7,714 bases of DNA from JBHJOF01 sp050330055 (GCA_050330055.1 JBHJOF010000239.1:1-7714); one strand, 5' to 3'; shown: positions 1 to 5,792, counted from the first letter of the stretch. The notes: generated by a model from the sequence alone, not told the origin. Numbers and translations: made by a program.

Positions 1-338
1 ACGTCGGCCTGGCGCTGGCGACGGCGCTCGCCGCCTGGCTGAATGCCGGGGTCCTCGCCCTGCTGCTGCGGCGGCGCGATTTCCTCACCCTCGACCAGCG
101 TTTCCGGAGTCGCCTGCCGCGCATGCTGACGGCCAGCCTGGCCATGGGACTGCTGCTGTGGGGCGTGGCCCAGGCACTCGCCCCCTGGTTCGGCAGCGCG
201 GTGCCCCAGGGCATCGCCGGTCTGGTCCTGCTGGTCGCCCTCGGCCTCGCTTCCTATGGCGCGCTTGCGTTGGCCTTTGGCGCGGTCACGCGGAACGAGC
301 TGCGTAGCCTGATCAAGCGGGGCCCGAAACCGGCCTAG
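1..338 (+). CDS. murJ: MurJ (MviN) lipid II flippase, C-terminal end (5'-truncated by window)
   Basis: The reading frame is open from base 3 and stops with TAG at 336-338, giving the last 111 residues. These form alternating hydrophobic helices (around LALATALAAWLNAGVLALLL, then two more after the LPRML segment) separated by short arginine-rich loops, ending in a basic tail (LIKRGPKPA). This matches the final transmembrane helices of MurJ, the inner-membrane MOP-superfamily flippase that moves lipid II across the membrane for peptidoglycan synthesis. The order murJ then trpS is common in alphaproteobacteria and supports the call. An internal ATG at 123 is not the true start, because the open frame and helix pattern continue upstream to the window edge. 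Only the tail is visible, so another MOP-family transporter cannot be strictly excluded. Confidence 0.82.
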   Translation, partial: VGLALATALAAWLNAGVLALLLRRRDFLTLDQRFRSRLPRMLTASLAMGLLLWGVAQALAPWFGSAVPQGIAGLVLLVALGLASYGALALAFGAVTRNELRSLIKRGPKPA

Positions 339-357
339 CCCTGGACGGCCCCAGCCA

Positions 358-414
358 AGCCTTGACCCCAAGCCTTGACCGCCCTAGGCGGAGCCTTGAC
401 CCCAAGCCTTGACC
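358..414 (+). repeat. Perfect 23-bp direct repeat carrying four TTGACC boxes
   Basis: The 23 bases at 358-380 are repeated exactly at 392-414, separated by 11 bases that contain the palindrome CCTAGG. Each 23-mer is itself two near-copies of a 13-base unit (AAGCCTTGACCCC-like). As a result TTGACC occurs four times, at 362-367, 375-380, 396-401 and 409-414. The block lies in the non-coding gap between murJ and trpS. It looks like a local tandem duplication of a promoter -35 region or a binding site. No function for the extra copies is shown by the sequence. Confidence 0.85.
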
Positions 415-437
415 GGGAGACGGCCAGCGGCGATAAC
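409..437 (+). promoter_or_regulatory. Putative sigma70-type promoter of trpS
   Basis: TTGACC at 409-414 matches five of six bases of the -35 consensus. It is followed, after exactly 17 bases, by GATAAC at 432-437, which matches four of six of the -10 consensus. Transcription would begin near 444-445, leaving a leader of about 35 bases before the trpS ATG. The other three TTGACC copies upstream have no comparable -10 at 16-18 bases. This is a motif match only, with no mapped transcript start. Confidence 0.5.
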
Positions 438-479
438 GCCGCGGCTCCACCAAGCGGCAAGAGGCGGCACAAGCTCGCG

Positions 480-1508
480 ATGAAGCGCATCTTCTCGGGC
501 GTCCAGCCCACCGGCAACCTGCATCTCGGCAACTATCTCGGCGCGATCCGCAACTTCGTCGCGCTGCAGGACGACTACGACTGCATCTACTGCGTGGTCG
601 ACCTGCACGCCATCACGGTCTGGCAGGACCCGGCCGAGCTCAAGGCGCACACCCGCGAAGTCACGGCCGCCTATCTCGCCGCCGGCGTCGACCCGGCGCG
701 CTGCATCATCTTCAACCAGAGCCAGGTTTCGGCCCACGCCGAGCTGGCCTGGATCTTCAACTGCGTGGCCCGGCTCGGCTGGCTCAATCGCATGACCCAG
801 TTCAAGGAGAAGGCGGGCAAGCACCGCGAGAACGCGAGCGTCGGTCTCTACGCCTATCCCAACCTCATGGCGGCCGACATCCTGGCCTACAAGGCGACCC
901 ACGTGCCGGTCGGCGAGGACCAGAAACAGCACCTGGAGCTGACCCGCGATATCGCACAGAAGTTCAACAACGACTTCGAAGTCGAGCTCTTTCCCGTGCC
1001 CGAGCCGCTGATCTTCGGCGCCGCCACCCGCGTCATGTCGCTGCGCGACGGCCGCGCCAAGATGAGCAAGTCCGACCACTCGGACTACAGCCGCATCAAC
1101 ATGACCGACAGCGCCGAGGCGATTGCCCAGAAGGTGCGCAAGGCCAAGACCGACCCGGAGCCCCTGCCCGGCCCCGAGGTGCTGGATGCCAGGGGCCAGG
1201 TGCCCGCCGAGGTCGAGAAGGCCAGGCCCGAGGCCTATAACCTGTTGGGCATCTATGCCGCCCTTTCCGACAAGTCGCTGGCGGCCGTGCTGGAGGAGTT
1301 CGGCGGCGCGCAGTTCTCGCACTTCAAGGCGGTGCTGACCGACCTCGCCGTGGCCGCGCTCGGCCCGATCGGCGCCGAGATGCAGCGCCTCACGCGCGAG
1401 CCCGAGTTCGTCGACAAGGTGCTGCGCGACGGCGCCGAGCGAGCGCGCGCGATCGCCGAGCCGATCCTGCGCGAGGCCCAGGAGGTGGTCGGCCTGCTGC
1501 GGCCGTGA
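480..1508 (+). CDS. trpS: Tryptophanyl-tRNA synthetase (TrpRS)
   Basis: The 342-residue product charges tRNA-Trp with tryptophan in the cytoplasm; it is a class Ic aminoacyl-tRNA synthetase of normal bacterial length (about 330-350). The N-terminus MKRIFSGVQPTGNLHLGNYL is diagnostic: residues 10-18 (PTGNLHLGN) are the HIGH-type ATP-binding signature. The second signature KMSKS is perfect at residues 194-198 (bases 1059-1073). The conserved stretch VGEDQKQHLELTRDIA lies between them. The open frame extends upstream to a TTG at 375, but the added 35 residues are low-complexity, run through the repeat block and promoter, and are foreign to the family, so ATG 480 is chosen. The ribosome binding site is weak (AGAGG at 460-464, rather far upstream). 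The gene probably has its own promoter and a stop-proximal hairpin, so it may be monocistronic. Confidence 0.97.
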   Translation: MKRIFSGVQPTGNLHLGNYLGAIRNFVALQDDYDCIYCVVDLHAITVWQDPAELKAHTREVTAAYLAAGVDPARCIIFNQSQVSAHAELAWIFNCVARLGWLNRMTQFKEKAGKHRENASVGLYAYPNLMAADILAYKATHVPVGEDQKQHLELTRDIAQKFNNDFEVELFPVPEPLIFGAATRVMSLRDGRAKMSKSDHSDYSRINMTDSAEAIAQKVRKAKTDPEPLPGPEVLDARGQVPAEVEKARPEAYNLLGIYAALSDKSLAAVLEEFGGAQFSHFKAVLTDLAVAALGPIGAEMQRLTREPEFVDKVLRDGAERARAIAEPILREAQEVVGLLRP

Positions 1509-1525
1509 CGGCGACGGCGTCGCCG
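1509..1525 (+). terminator. Hairpin immediately after trpS, possible terminator
   Basis: CGGCGAC (1509-1515) and GTCGCCG (1519-1525) are perfect inverted repeats with a 3-base loop, starting on the base after the trpS stop codon. The stem is short but entirely strong. It is not followed by a T-run (next bases ACTTGTGG), so it is not a textbook intrinsic terminator; it could instead pause polymerase or protect the 3' end. The rest of the gap to 1612 is GC-rich, with no clear promoter seen. Confidence 0.35.
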
Positions 1526-1612
1526 ACTTGTGGCTAGGCGTCCCCCGGGCGCGGCGCGGCCGCGTCGGCGCCTCGTCTCAGGTGGTCGGAGGGCGCCCCA
1601 GCGATTCAGGTT

Positions 1613-2524
1613 ATGCAGATCTATCTGCCCCTTGCCGAACTATCCGTTAGCGTCTTCCTGCTCCTGGGGCTGGGCGCGGGCGTCGGTTTCCTCTCCGGCC
1701 TCTTCGGGGTCGGCGGCGGCTTCCTCATGACGCCGATCCTGATGTTCATCGGCGTGCCCGCGCCGGTCGCGGTGGCGACCCAGACCAACCAGATCGTCGC
1801 CACCTCGGTCTCCGGCGTCTTCGCCCATTGGGGCCGCGGCAACGTCGATCTCAAGATGGGCACGGTGCTGCTGCTCGGCGGTCTGGCCGGATCGAGCTTC
1901 GGTGTCTGGCTGTTCGCGCTGCTGCGCCGCTTCGGCCAGATCGATCTGGTGATCAGTCTGCTCTATGTCGTTTTCCTCGGCACCATCGGCACCCTGATGC
2001 TGGTCGAGGGCCTGGCCGCCCTGCGCCGGCGGCGCGGCCCGGTGATCCGGCGCAAGCTGCACCGCCACACCTGGATTCACGGCCTGCCGTTGAAAATGCG
2101 CTTTCGCCGCTCGCGGCTCTACGTCAGCGCGCTGCTGCCCTTCGGCGTCGGCCTGCTGGTCGGCGTGCTGGTGGCGATCATGGGCGTCGGCGGCGGCTTC
2201 TTCATGGTGCCGGCCATGATCTATCTCTTGAGCATGCCGACTGCGGTGGCGATCGGGACCTCGCTGTTCCAGATCATCTTCGTGGCCGCCAACGTCACCT
2301 TTCTGCAGGCTTATGCCAACCAGACGGTCGATTTGCCGCTTGCCATGCTGCTGCTGGCCGGTGGCGTGATCGGCGCCCAGTTCGGCGCCAAGGCGGGCGG
2401 CAGGCTGGGCGGCGAGCAGCTCCGCGTCCTGCTCGGCGCCCTGGTCCTCGCGGTCTGCGGCAAGCTCGCTTTCGATCTGTCCGATACGCCGGCCGATCTC
2501 TATTCGCTGGGCATTTCACACTAG
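1613..2524 (+). CDS. TSUP family (TauE/SafE-like) anion permease, copy 1
   Basis: The 303-residue polytopic membrane protein has the two-half architecture of the TSUP family (COG0730, formerly DUF81). The first half carries GVGGGFLMTP at residues 32-41 followed by TQTNQIVATS. The second half repeats the pattern with GVGGGFFMVP at 191-200 followed by GTSLFQIIFV. About seven or eight membrane helices are visible, with a basic loop at roughly residues 137-168 between the halves. Family members move sulfite, sulfoacetate, taurine-related or other small organic anions across the inner membrane; the substrate here is unknown. The start is ATG 1613 because the paralogue downstream begins with the same residues (MQIYLP) and no start codon lies just upstream. 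A GGAGGG-like motif sits at 1588-1593, about 19 bases upstream, farther than usual. No TauE/SafE-specific call is justified. Confidence 0.9.
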   Translation: MQIYLPLAELSVSVFLLLGLGAGVGFLSGLFGVGGGFLMTPILMFIGVPAPVAVATQTNQIVATSVSGVFAHWGRGNVDLKMGTVLLLGGLAGSSFGVWLFALLRRFGQIDLVISLLYVVFLGTIGTLMLVEGLAALRRRRGPVIRRKLHRHTWIHGLPLKMRFRRSRLYVSALLPFGVGLLVGVLVAIMGVGGGFFMVPAMIYLLSMPTAVAIGTSLFQIIFVAANVTFLQAYANQTVDLPLAMLLLAGGVIGAQFGAKAGGRLGGEQLRVLLGALVLAVCGKLAFDLSDTPADLYSLGISH

Positions 2525-2595
2525 CGCGCCGCGGCCCCGGCCGGGCGCCGCAAGTCGTCGCCAAATATTTCCCCGATTTCTACCTTTCGGCCATT

Positions 2596-2644
2596 GGCCG
2601 CGGCCCGGTCCGGCGGTAAGTTACCGCAATGAAAGGCCGCGGCC
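2596..2644. promoter_or_regulatory. Symmetric interrupted palindrome between the two permease genes
   Basis: GCGGTAA (2613-2619) and TTACCGC (2621-2627) are perfect inverted repeats around base 2620. Flanking them at exactly equal distance are two copies of the self-complementary GGCCGCGGCC (2596-2605 and 2635-2644). The whole 49-base figure is therefore two-fold symmetric except for a 7-base mismatched block on each side. It could be an operator for a dimeric or tetrameric regulator of copy 2, or a hairpin (10-bp and 7-bp stems with an internal loop) that ends or trims the copy 1 transcript. No T-run follows. The surrounding 2525-2724 gap also holds an AT-rich patch (AAATATTT at 2563-2570), but I see no convincing -35/-10 pair. 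Confidence 0.4.
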
Positions 2645-2724
2645 GCGCCGGGCCCTTCCCGCGAGTGAGCCATAGACGAGCTGTCGAGTCACAGCAGCAG
2701 CGGACCAAGGCCTGACATTCCACG

Positions 2725-3639
2725 ATGCAGATCTACCTGCCCATCGCCGAGATCTCCGTCGATGCCTTTCTGCTTCTCGGCCTGGGCGGGCTGGTCGGCT
2801 TTCTCTCCGGTGTCTTCGGGGTCGGCGGCGGTTTCCTCATGACGCCAATCCTGATCTTCCTTGGCATCCCGCCGCCGGTCGCGGTCGGCACCGAGGCCAA
2901 TCAGATCGTCGCTTCGTCGGTCTCGGGCGTGTTGGCGCATTGGTCGCGCGGCAACGTCGACGTCAAGATGGGCGCGGTGCTGCTGCTCGGCGGCCTGGCC
3001 GGATCGAGCTTCGGCGTGTGGCTCTTCGCCCTGCTGCGCGAGGTCGGCCAGATCGACCTGGTGATCCGGCTCGCCTATGTCGCCTTCCTCGGCATCATCG
3101 GCACCCTGATGCTGGTGGAGGGCCTGCGCGCACTCCGGCGGCAGCGCAGCTCGGCGGTGGTGCGACGCAAGCTGCATCGCCACACCTGGATCCACGGCTT
3201 GCCGCTCAAGATGCGCTTCCGCCGCTCGAAGCTCTACATCAGCGCGCTGCTGCCCTTCGGCGTCGGCTTCCTGGTCGGCGTGCTGGCGGCGATCATGGGC
3301 GTGGGCGGCGGCTTCATCATGGTGCCGGCGATGATCTATCTGCTCGGCATGCCGACCGCTGTCGTGGTCGGCACCTCGCTGTTCCAGATCATCTTCGTCA
3401 CCGCCAACGTGACCTTCCTGCAGGCCTACGCCAACCAGACCGTAGACGTTGTGCTGGCCCTGCTGCTTCTGGTCGGGGGCGTGATCGGCGCGCAGCTCGG
3501 CGCCAAGGCGGGCGCCAAGCTGCGTGGCGAGCAGCTCCGCTTTCTGCTGTCGCTGATCGTGCTGGCGGTCTGCGGCAAGCTGGCCTTCGATCTCTCGGCC
3601 ACGCCGGCCGACCTCTATTCGATCGGGAGCGAGCATTGA
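2725..3639 (+). CDS. TSUP family (TauE/SafE-like) anion permease, copy 2
   Basis: This 304-residue protein aligns with the preceding permease almost without gaps (one extra residue in the central loop). By eye the two are about 80% identical, so they are tandem duplicates. It has the same family marks: GVGGGFLMTP near residue 32, GVGGGFIMVP near residue 192, TEANQIVASS and GTSLFQIIFV. Differences are mostly conservative exchanges within membrane helices, and synonymous changes are common. This means both copies have been kept under selection rather than being a very recent duplication. ATG 2725 opens the same MQIYLP start as copy 1; the ribosome binding site is weak. The stop codon overlaps the start of the next gene, so this copy, not copy 1, is coupled to the downstream pair. 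Inner-membrane anion transport is inferred from the family; the substrate is unknown. Confidence 0.9.
   Translation: MQIYLPIAEISVDAFLLLGLGGLVGFLSGVFGVGGGFLMTPILIFLGIPPPVAVGTEANQIVASSVSGVLAHWSRGNVDVKMGAVLLLGGLAGSSFGVWLFALLREVGQIDLVIRLAYVAFLGIIGTLMLVEGLRALRRQRSSAVVRRKLHRHTWIHGLPLKMRFRRSKLYISALLPFGVGFLVGVLAAIMGVGGGFIMVPAMIYLLGMPTAVVVGTSLFQIIFVTANVTFLQAYANQTVDVVLALLLLVGGVIGAQLGAKAGAKLRGEQLRFLLSLIVLAVCGKLAFDLSATPADLYSIGSEH
3625..3629 (+). promoter_or_regulatory. Shine-Dalgarno supporting a TTG start at 3636
   Basis: GGGAG lies inside the last codons of the copy 2 permease, six bases before TTG 3636. There is no ATG or GTG in a position that would keep the downstream protein's signal sequence, so this site decides the start. 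Confidence 0.55.
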
Positions 3640-4388
3640 AACCGCGCGGCTTCGCCGGGCTCGCGCTCCTGCTCGTACTGCTGGTCGGGCCGGCAGCGCC
3701 GCTAAAGCCGAATGCGCTGGTCGCCGATCTGTCGGATCATCTGGTGGCGATCACGACGGGCTTTGCCGGCGCCAAGGTGCTGCTGTTCGGCGCGGTCGAC
3801 GGTCCCGGCGACGTGGCCGTGATCGTGCGCGGTCCGGAGAGCAGCGTGGTCATGCACCGGAAGAGTCGTCTGGCCGGCATCTGGGTCAATACCGCCAGCA
3901 TGACCTTCGACAGGGTGCCCAGCTTCTATGCCGTCGCCGCCTCGCGGCCGCTGGAGGAGATCGCCAGTGTCGGGGCGCGTGCGCGCAATGAGATCGGGCT
4001 CGACTTCCTGGACCTCGCTCTGCCGCACGCCAAGGCCTCCGAGAACATCGCCAACGAATGGCGCGCGGCGCTGAAGCGCAACAAGCAGCGTCTCGGCCTC
4101 TACAGCACTACGGTCGGCCGCGTCAGGTTCCTCGGCAACCGGCTCTTTCGCACTGACATCTTCTTTCCCGCCAACGTGCCGACCGGCGCTTACCAGGTGC
4201 AGGTCTATCTGCTGCGCGACGGCGAGGTGATCGGGGCCCAGACCACGCCGCTGATCGTCAGCAAGATCGGCGCCGAGGCGGAGATCTTCGACTTCGCGCA
4301 CCACCAGAGCGCCCTTTACGGCGTAATTGCGGTGCTGGTCGCGCTAGTGGCAGGATGGCTCGCCCACGTCGCCTTCCGCAAGTCCTGA
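3636..4388 (+). CDS. TIGR02186-like (Alph_Pro_TM) exported, C-terminally anchored protein
   Basis: This 250-residue protein starts at TTG 3636, overlapping the TGA of the permease (3637-3639), with GGGAG six bases upstream. Residues 1-22 form a signal peptide: Lys/Arg start, then a Leu/Val core ending GPAAP. The mature part opens with LVADLSDHLVAITTGFAGAK and continues as a soluble, probably beta-rich domain containing IVRGPES and FFPANVPTGAYQVQVYL. Residues about 226-247 (ALYGVIAVLVALVAGWLAHVAF) form one membrane helix before a short basic tail (RKS). The expected topology is a periplasmic domain tethered to the inner membrane with the tail in the cytoplasm. The length and motifs match what I recall of TIGR02186/Pfam Alph_Pro_TM, a family of unknown function in alphaproteobacteria. 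Direct overlap with a TSUP permease suggests an accessory subunit or substrate-handling partner; that is inference. The frame is open far upstream (to 2940), but only as a shadow of the permease. Confidence 0.8.
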   Translation: MKPRGFAGLALLLVLLVGPAAPLKPNALVADLSDHLVAITTGFAGAKVLLFGAVDGPGDVAVIVRGPESSVVMHRKSRLAGIWVNTASMTFDRVPSFYAVAASRPLEEIASVGARARNEIGLDFLDLALPHAKASENIANEWRAALKRNKQRLGLYSTTVGRVRFLGNRLFRTDIFFPANVPTGAYQVQVYLLRDGEVIGAQTTPLIVSKIGAEAEIFDFAHHQSALYGVIAVLVALVAGWLAHVAFRKS

Positions 4389-4882
4389 TGGAGCCCATGA
4401 CCGAAACCGCACCGAGCCAAAGCGACCGCGTTTTCCTGGTCGTCGTGGACGACAGCCCGGAGATGCCGGTGGCGCTCCGCTTCGCCTGCCGCCGGGCGCA
4501 GCACACCGGAGGCCGCGTGGCGCTGCTCTATGTCGTAGAGCCGGCCGACTTCCAGCACTGGATGGCGGTCGGCGACCTGATGCGCGAGGAGGCGCGCAGC
4601 GAGGGCGAGCAGCTGTTGCAGCGGCTGGCCGCGCAGGTCAACGAGCTGACCGGCTCTTTGCCGGTGCTCTACGTGCGCGAAGGCGGCCGCCGGGATGAGC
4701 TCCTCACGCTGATCGAGGAGGAGCCCAGCATCTCGATCCTGGTGCTGGCGGCCAGCACCGAGCAGCGTGGTCCCGGCCCCCTGGTCACGGCGCTGACCGG
4801 CAAGTTCATGGGCAAGCTGCGGATTCCGGTCACCATCGTGCCCGGCAACCTGTCCGAAGAGGACATCGACGCCGTCAGCTAA
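4388..4882 (+). CDS. Universal stress protein (UspA family)
   Basis: This 164-residue cytoplasmic protein has the single-domain Usp fold. The first strand and loop is VFLVVVDDSPE (residues 15-25), with the conserved Asp pair, followed by a helix rich in Ala/Arg and the strand VALLYVVEP (44-52). The C-terminal strand is ILVLAAS (117-123), and IPVTIVPG (146-153) closes the sheet. The nucleotide-loop region, GPGPLVTALTGK at 128-139, is a degenerate form of the family's G-x2-G-x9-G-S/T motif, so ATP binding is uncertain. ATG 4388 overlaps the TGA of the preceding gene (4386-4388) and is preferred as a coupled start. ATG 4355 would add 11 residues inside the upstream gene, and ATG 4397 would trim three residues. 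Co-translation with the exported protein and permease suggests a role linked to that transporter, but the family is too general to name one. Confidence 0.85.
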   Translation: MEPMTETAPSQSDRVFLVVVDDSPEMPVALRFACRRAQHTGGRVALLYVVEPADFQHWMAVGDLMREEARSEGEQLLQRLAAQVNELTGSLPVLYVREGGRRDELLTLIEEEPSISILVLAASTEQRGPGPLVTALTGKFMGKLRIPVTIVPGNLSEEDIDAVS

Positions 4883-5043
4883 CAGGCTGAATTCCAAAAG
4901 AAAACATCGCTGGCGGCGGCCTGGCGGCCGGCCGGCCGGCGCGCCGCTGCCTTGCAGTTTCTACAATCTTGACCCACATTGCAGACAATCACGGCGGGCT
5001 GCCGGCCCCGGCTCGCGGCTCAGCTGCCGGAAAGGAAGCAACC
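4883..5043. other. Non-coding gap before the Nfu gene, GC-rich palindromic patch
   Basis: Just after the Usp gene is a short A-rich stretch (around 4896-4905). Bases 4911-4946 are almost pure G+C: a GGCC repeat at 4926-4940, then the 10-base palindrome CGGCGCGCCG at 4937-4946. Short stems are possible, but no clean hairpin plus T-run is seen, so termination is only a guess. Between 4951 and 4990 the composition turns AT-richer: TACAAT at 4962-4967 resembles a -10 box, but no acceptable -35 lies 16-18 bases before it. A promoter for the next gene is likely here but not identified. A clear ribosome binding site, AAGGAAG, sits at 5032-5038. Confidence 0.4.
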
Positions 5044-5598
5044 ATGTTCATCCAGACGGAACAGACCCCCAATCCCGCGACCCTGAAGTTCCTTCCGGGG
5101 CGTGAGGTCATGTCCGACGGGACCGCGGACTTCAGCGATGCCGAATCGGCGCGCCGCTCGCCGCTGGCCGAGCGCCTGTTCCTGGTCGACGGCGTGACCG
5201 GCGTGTTTCTCGGTTCCGACTTCATCACTGTCGCCAAGCGCGACGACAAGGAATGGTTCCTGCTGAAGCCGGCGATCCTCGGCGTGATCATGGAGCACTT
5301 CACCGCCGGCAAGCCGATGCTGCTCGAGGGAGCCGACGCCGGTGGCGATGAAGCGGCCGGCGAGGATAGCGAGGTGGTGCGCCAGATCAAGGAGCTGCTC
5401 GACACCCGGGTGCGCCCCGCCGTGGCCCAGGACGGCGGCGACATCATTTTCCGCAGCTTCGAGGACGGCGTGGTCTACCTGCACATGCAGGGCGCCTGCT
5501 CCGGCTGCCCGAGCTCGACCGCGACGCTCAAGATGGGGATCGAGAACATGCTGCGGCACTATATCCCCGAGGTGGTCGAGGTTCGTCCGGTCCTCTAG
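5044..5598 (+). CDS. Nfu/NifU-like Fe-S cluster scaffold or carrier protein
   Basis: This 184-residue protein has two recognisable domains. Residues 1-95 are the Nfu N-terminal domain, opening with MFIQTEQTPNPATLKFLPG and carrying RLFLVDGVTGVFLGSDFITV. Residues 109-184 are the NifU C-terminal domain, with VRPAVAQDGGDI (123-134) and the cluster-binding CSGC at Cys152 and Cys155 followed by PSSTATLK. A short acidic Ala/Gly linker (about 97-109) joins them. Two monomers would share a [4Fe-4S] cluster through these cysteines and pass it to client apoproteins, as in mitochondrial NFU1 and its alphaproteobacterial relatives. ATG 5044 follows AAGGAAG (5032-5038) at good spacing and gives the family's usual start; the in-frame upstream extension to TTG 4969 is rejected. 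The stop codon TAG (5596-5598) lies inside the end of a palindromic repeat. The neighbouring Usp gene is a frequent companion. Confidence 0.95.
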   Translation: MFIQTEQTPNPATLKFLPGREVMSDGTADFSDAESARRSPLAERLFLVDGVTGVFLGSDFITVAKRDDKEWFLLKPAILGVIMEHFTAGKPMLLEGADAGGDEAAGEDSEVVRQIKELLDTRVRPAVAQDGGDIIFRSFEDGVVYLHMQGACSGCPSSTATLKMGIENMLRHYIPEVVEVRPVL

Positions 5599-5697
5599 AG
5601 CATTTTCAGGCGAAGTGGAAGCCGGTTCGCCGTCCGAAAATGCGACCAATCAAGACGTTATAGAGCATGATCCGATTCAATCGGATCATGCTCTAGA
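5594..5697. repeat. RIME-like intergenic mosaic palindromic element
   Basis: This 104-bp unit is bounded by perfect 10-base terminal inverted repeats, TCTAGAGCAT (5594-5603) and ATGCTCTAGA (5688-5697). It contains two hairpins. The first pairs GCATTTTC (5600-5607) with GAAAATGC (5636-5643), and inside it GGCGAA (5609-5614) with TTCGCC (5626-5631). The second is a perfect 16-bp stem, TAGAGCATGATCCGAT (5661-5676) against its complement (5680-5695), with a 3-base loop. From memory, the GCATTTTC...GAAAATGC module resembles RIME1-type elements described in Rhizobium, and the AGAGCATGATCCGAT palindrome is a common rhizobial intergenic repeat. Such elements are non-coding and non-autonomous and are dispersed in many copies. 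The left end overlaps the Nfu stop codon. The strong hairpin may also stabilise or end the nfu mRNA. Confidence 0.8.
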
Positions 5698-5792
5698 CCG
5701 CCACGACATTGCCCGAATCGCACGGCACGCTCGCGGTCGACGCGGGCGGCAACTGCGCCGTGTCGGATGTGGCACCTCGAAGGGGGGCGAGC

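Noticed and set aside
358..414. Short repeats before trpS as a CRISPR array
   Set aside because: Only two 23-bp copies with an 11-bp spacer, internal sub-repeats and no cas genes; a local duplication explains it.
375..479. TTG 375 as the start of trpS
   Set aside because: The added 35 residues translate the repeat and promoter region and precede the canonical MKRIFSG start of the family.
384..1322. Minus-strand open frame of 312 codons opposite trpS
   Set aside because: It is antisense to a certain essential gene and shows no recognisable domain; a shadow of third-position G/C bias.
2940..3635. Upstream extension of the exported-protein gene to a start inside the permease
   Set aside because: The extra 232 codons are a frame-shifted copy of the permease coding sequence, very Arg/Ala rich, and would bury the signal peptide internally.
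2689..3636. Minus-strand open frame of 315 codons opposite permease copy 2
   Set aside because: The product is low-complexity (Asp, His, Gln, Arg rich), the mirror image of hydrophobic codons. A similar antisense frame opposite copy 1 (1640-2080) simply reflects the paralogy.
4926..4946. GGCC repeat and CGGCGCGCCG palindrome as an intrinsic terminator
   Set aside because: No loop-separated long stem and no following T-run; the run of G and C alone does not support termination.
4951..4980. CTTGCAG ... CCCACATT as a heat-shock (sigma32-type) promoter of the Nfu gene
   Set aside because: The -35 half and the leading CCC fit and the spacing is about right, but the rest of the -10 half does not match, so the overall score is poor.
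4969..5043. TTG 4969 as the start of the Nfu gene
   Set aside because: A strong ribosome binding site precedes ATG 5044, and the family starts with MFIQTEQTPNP; the added residues have no counterpart.
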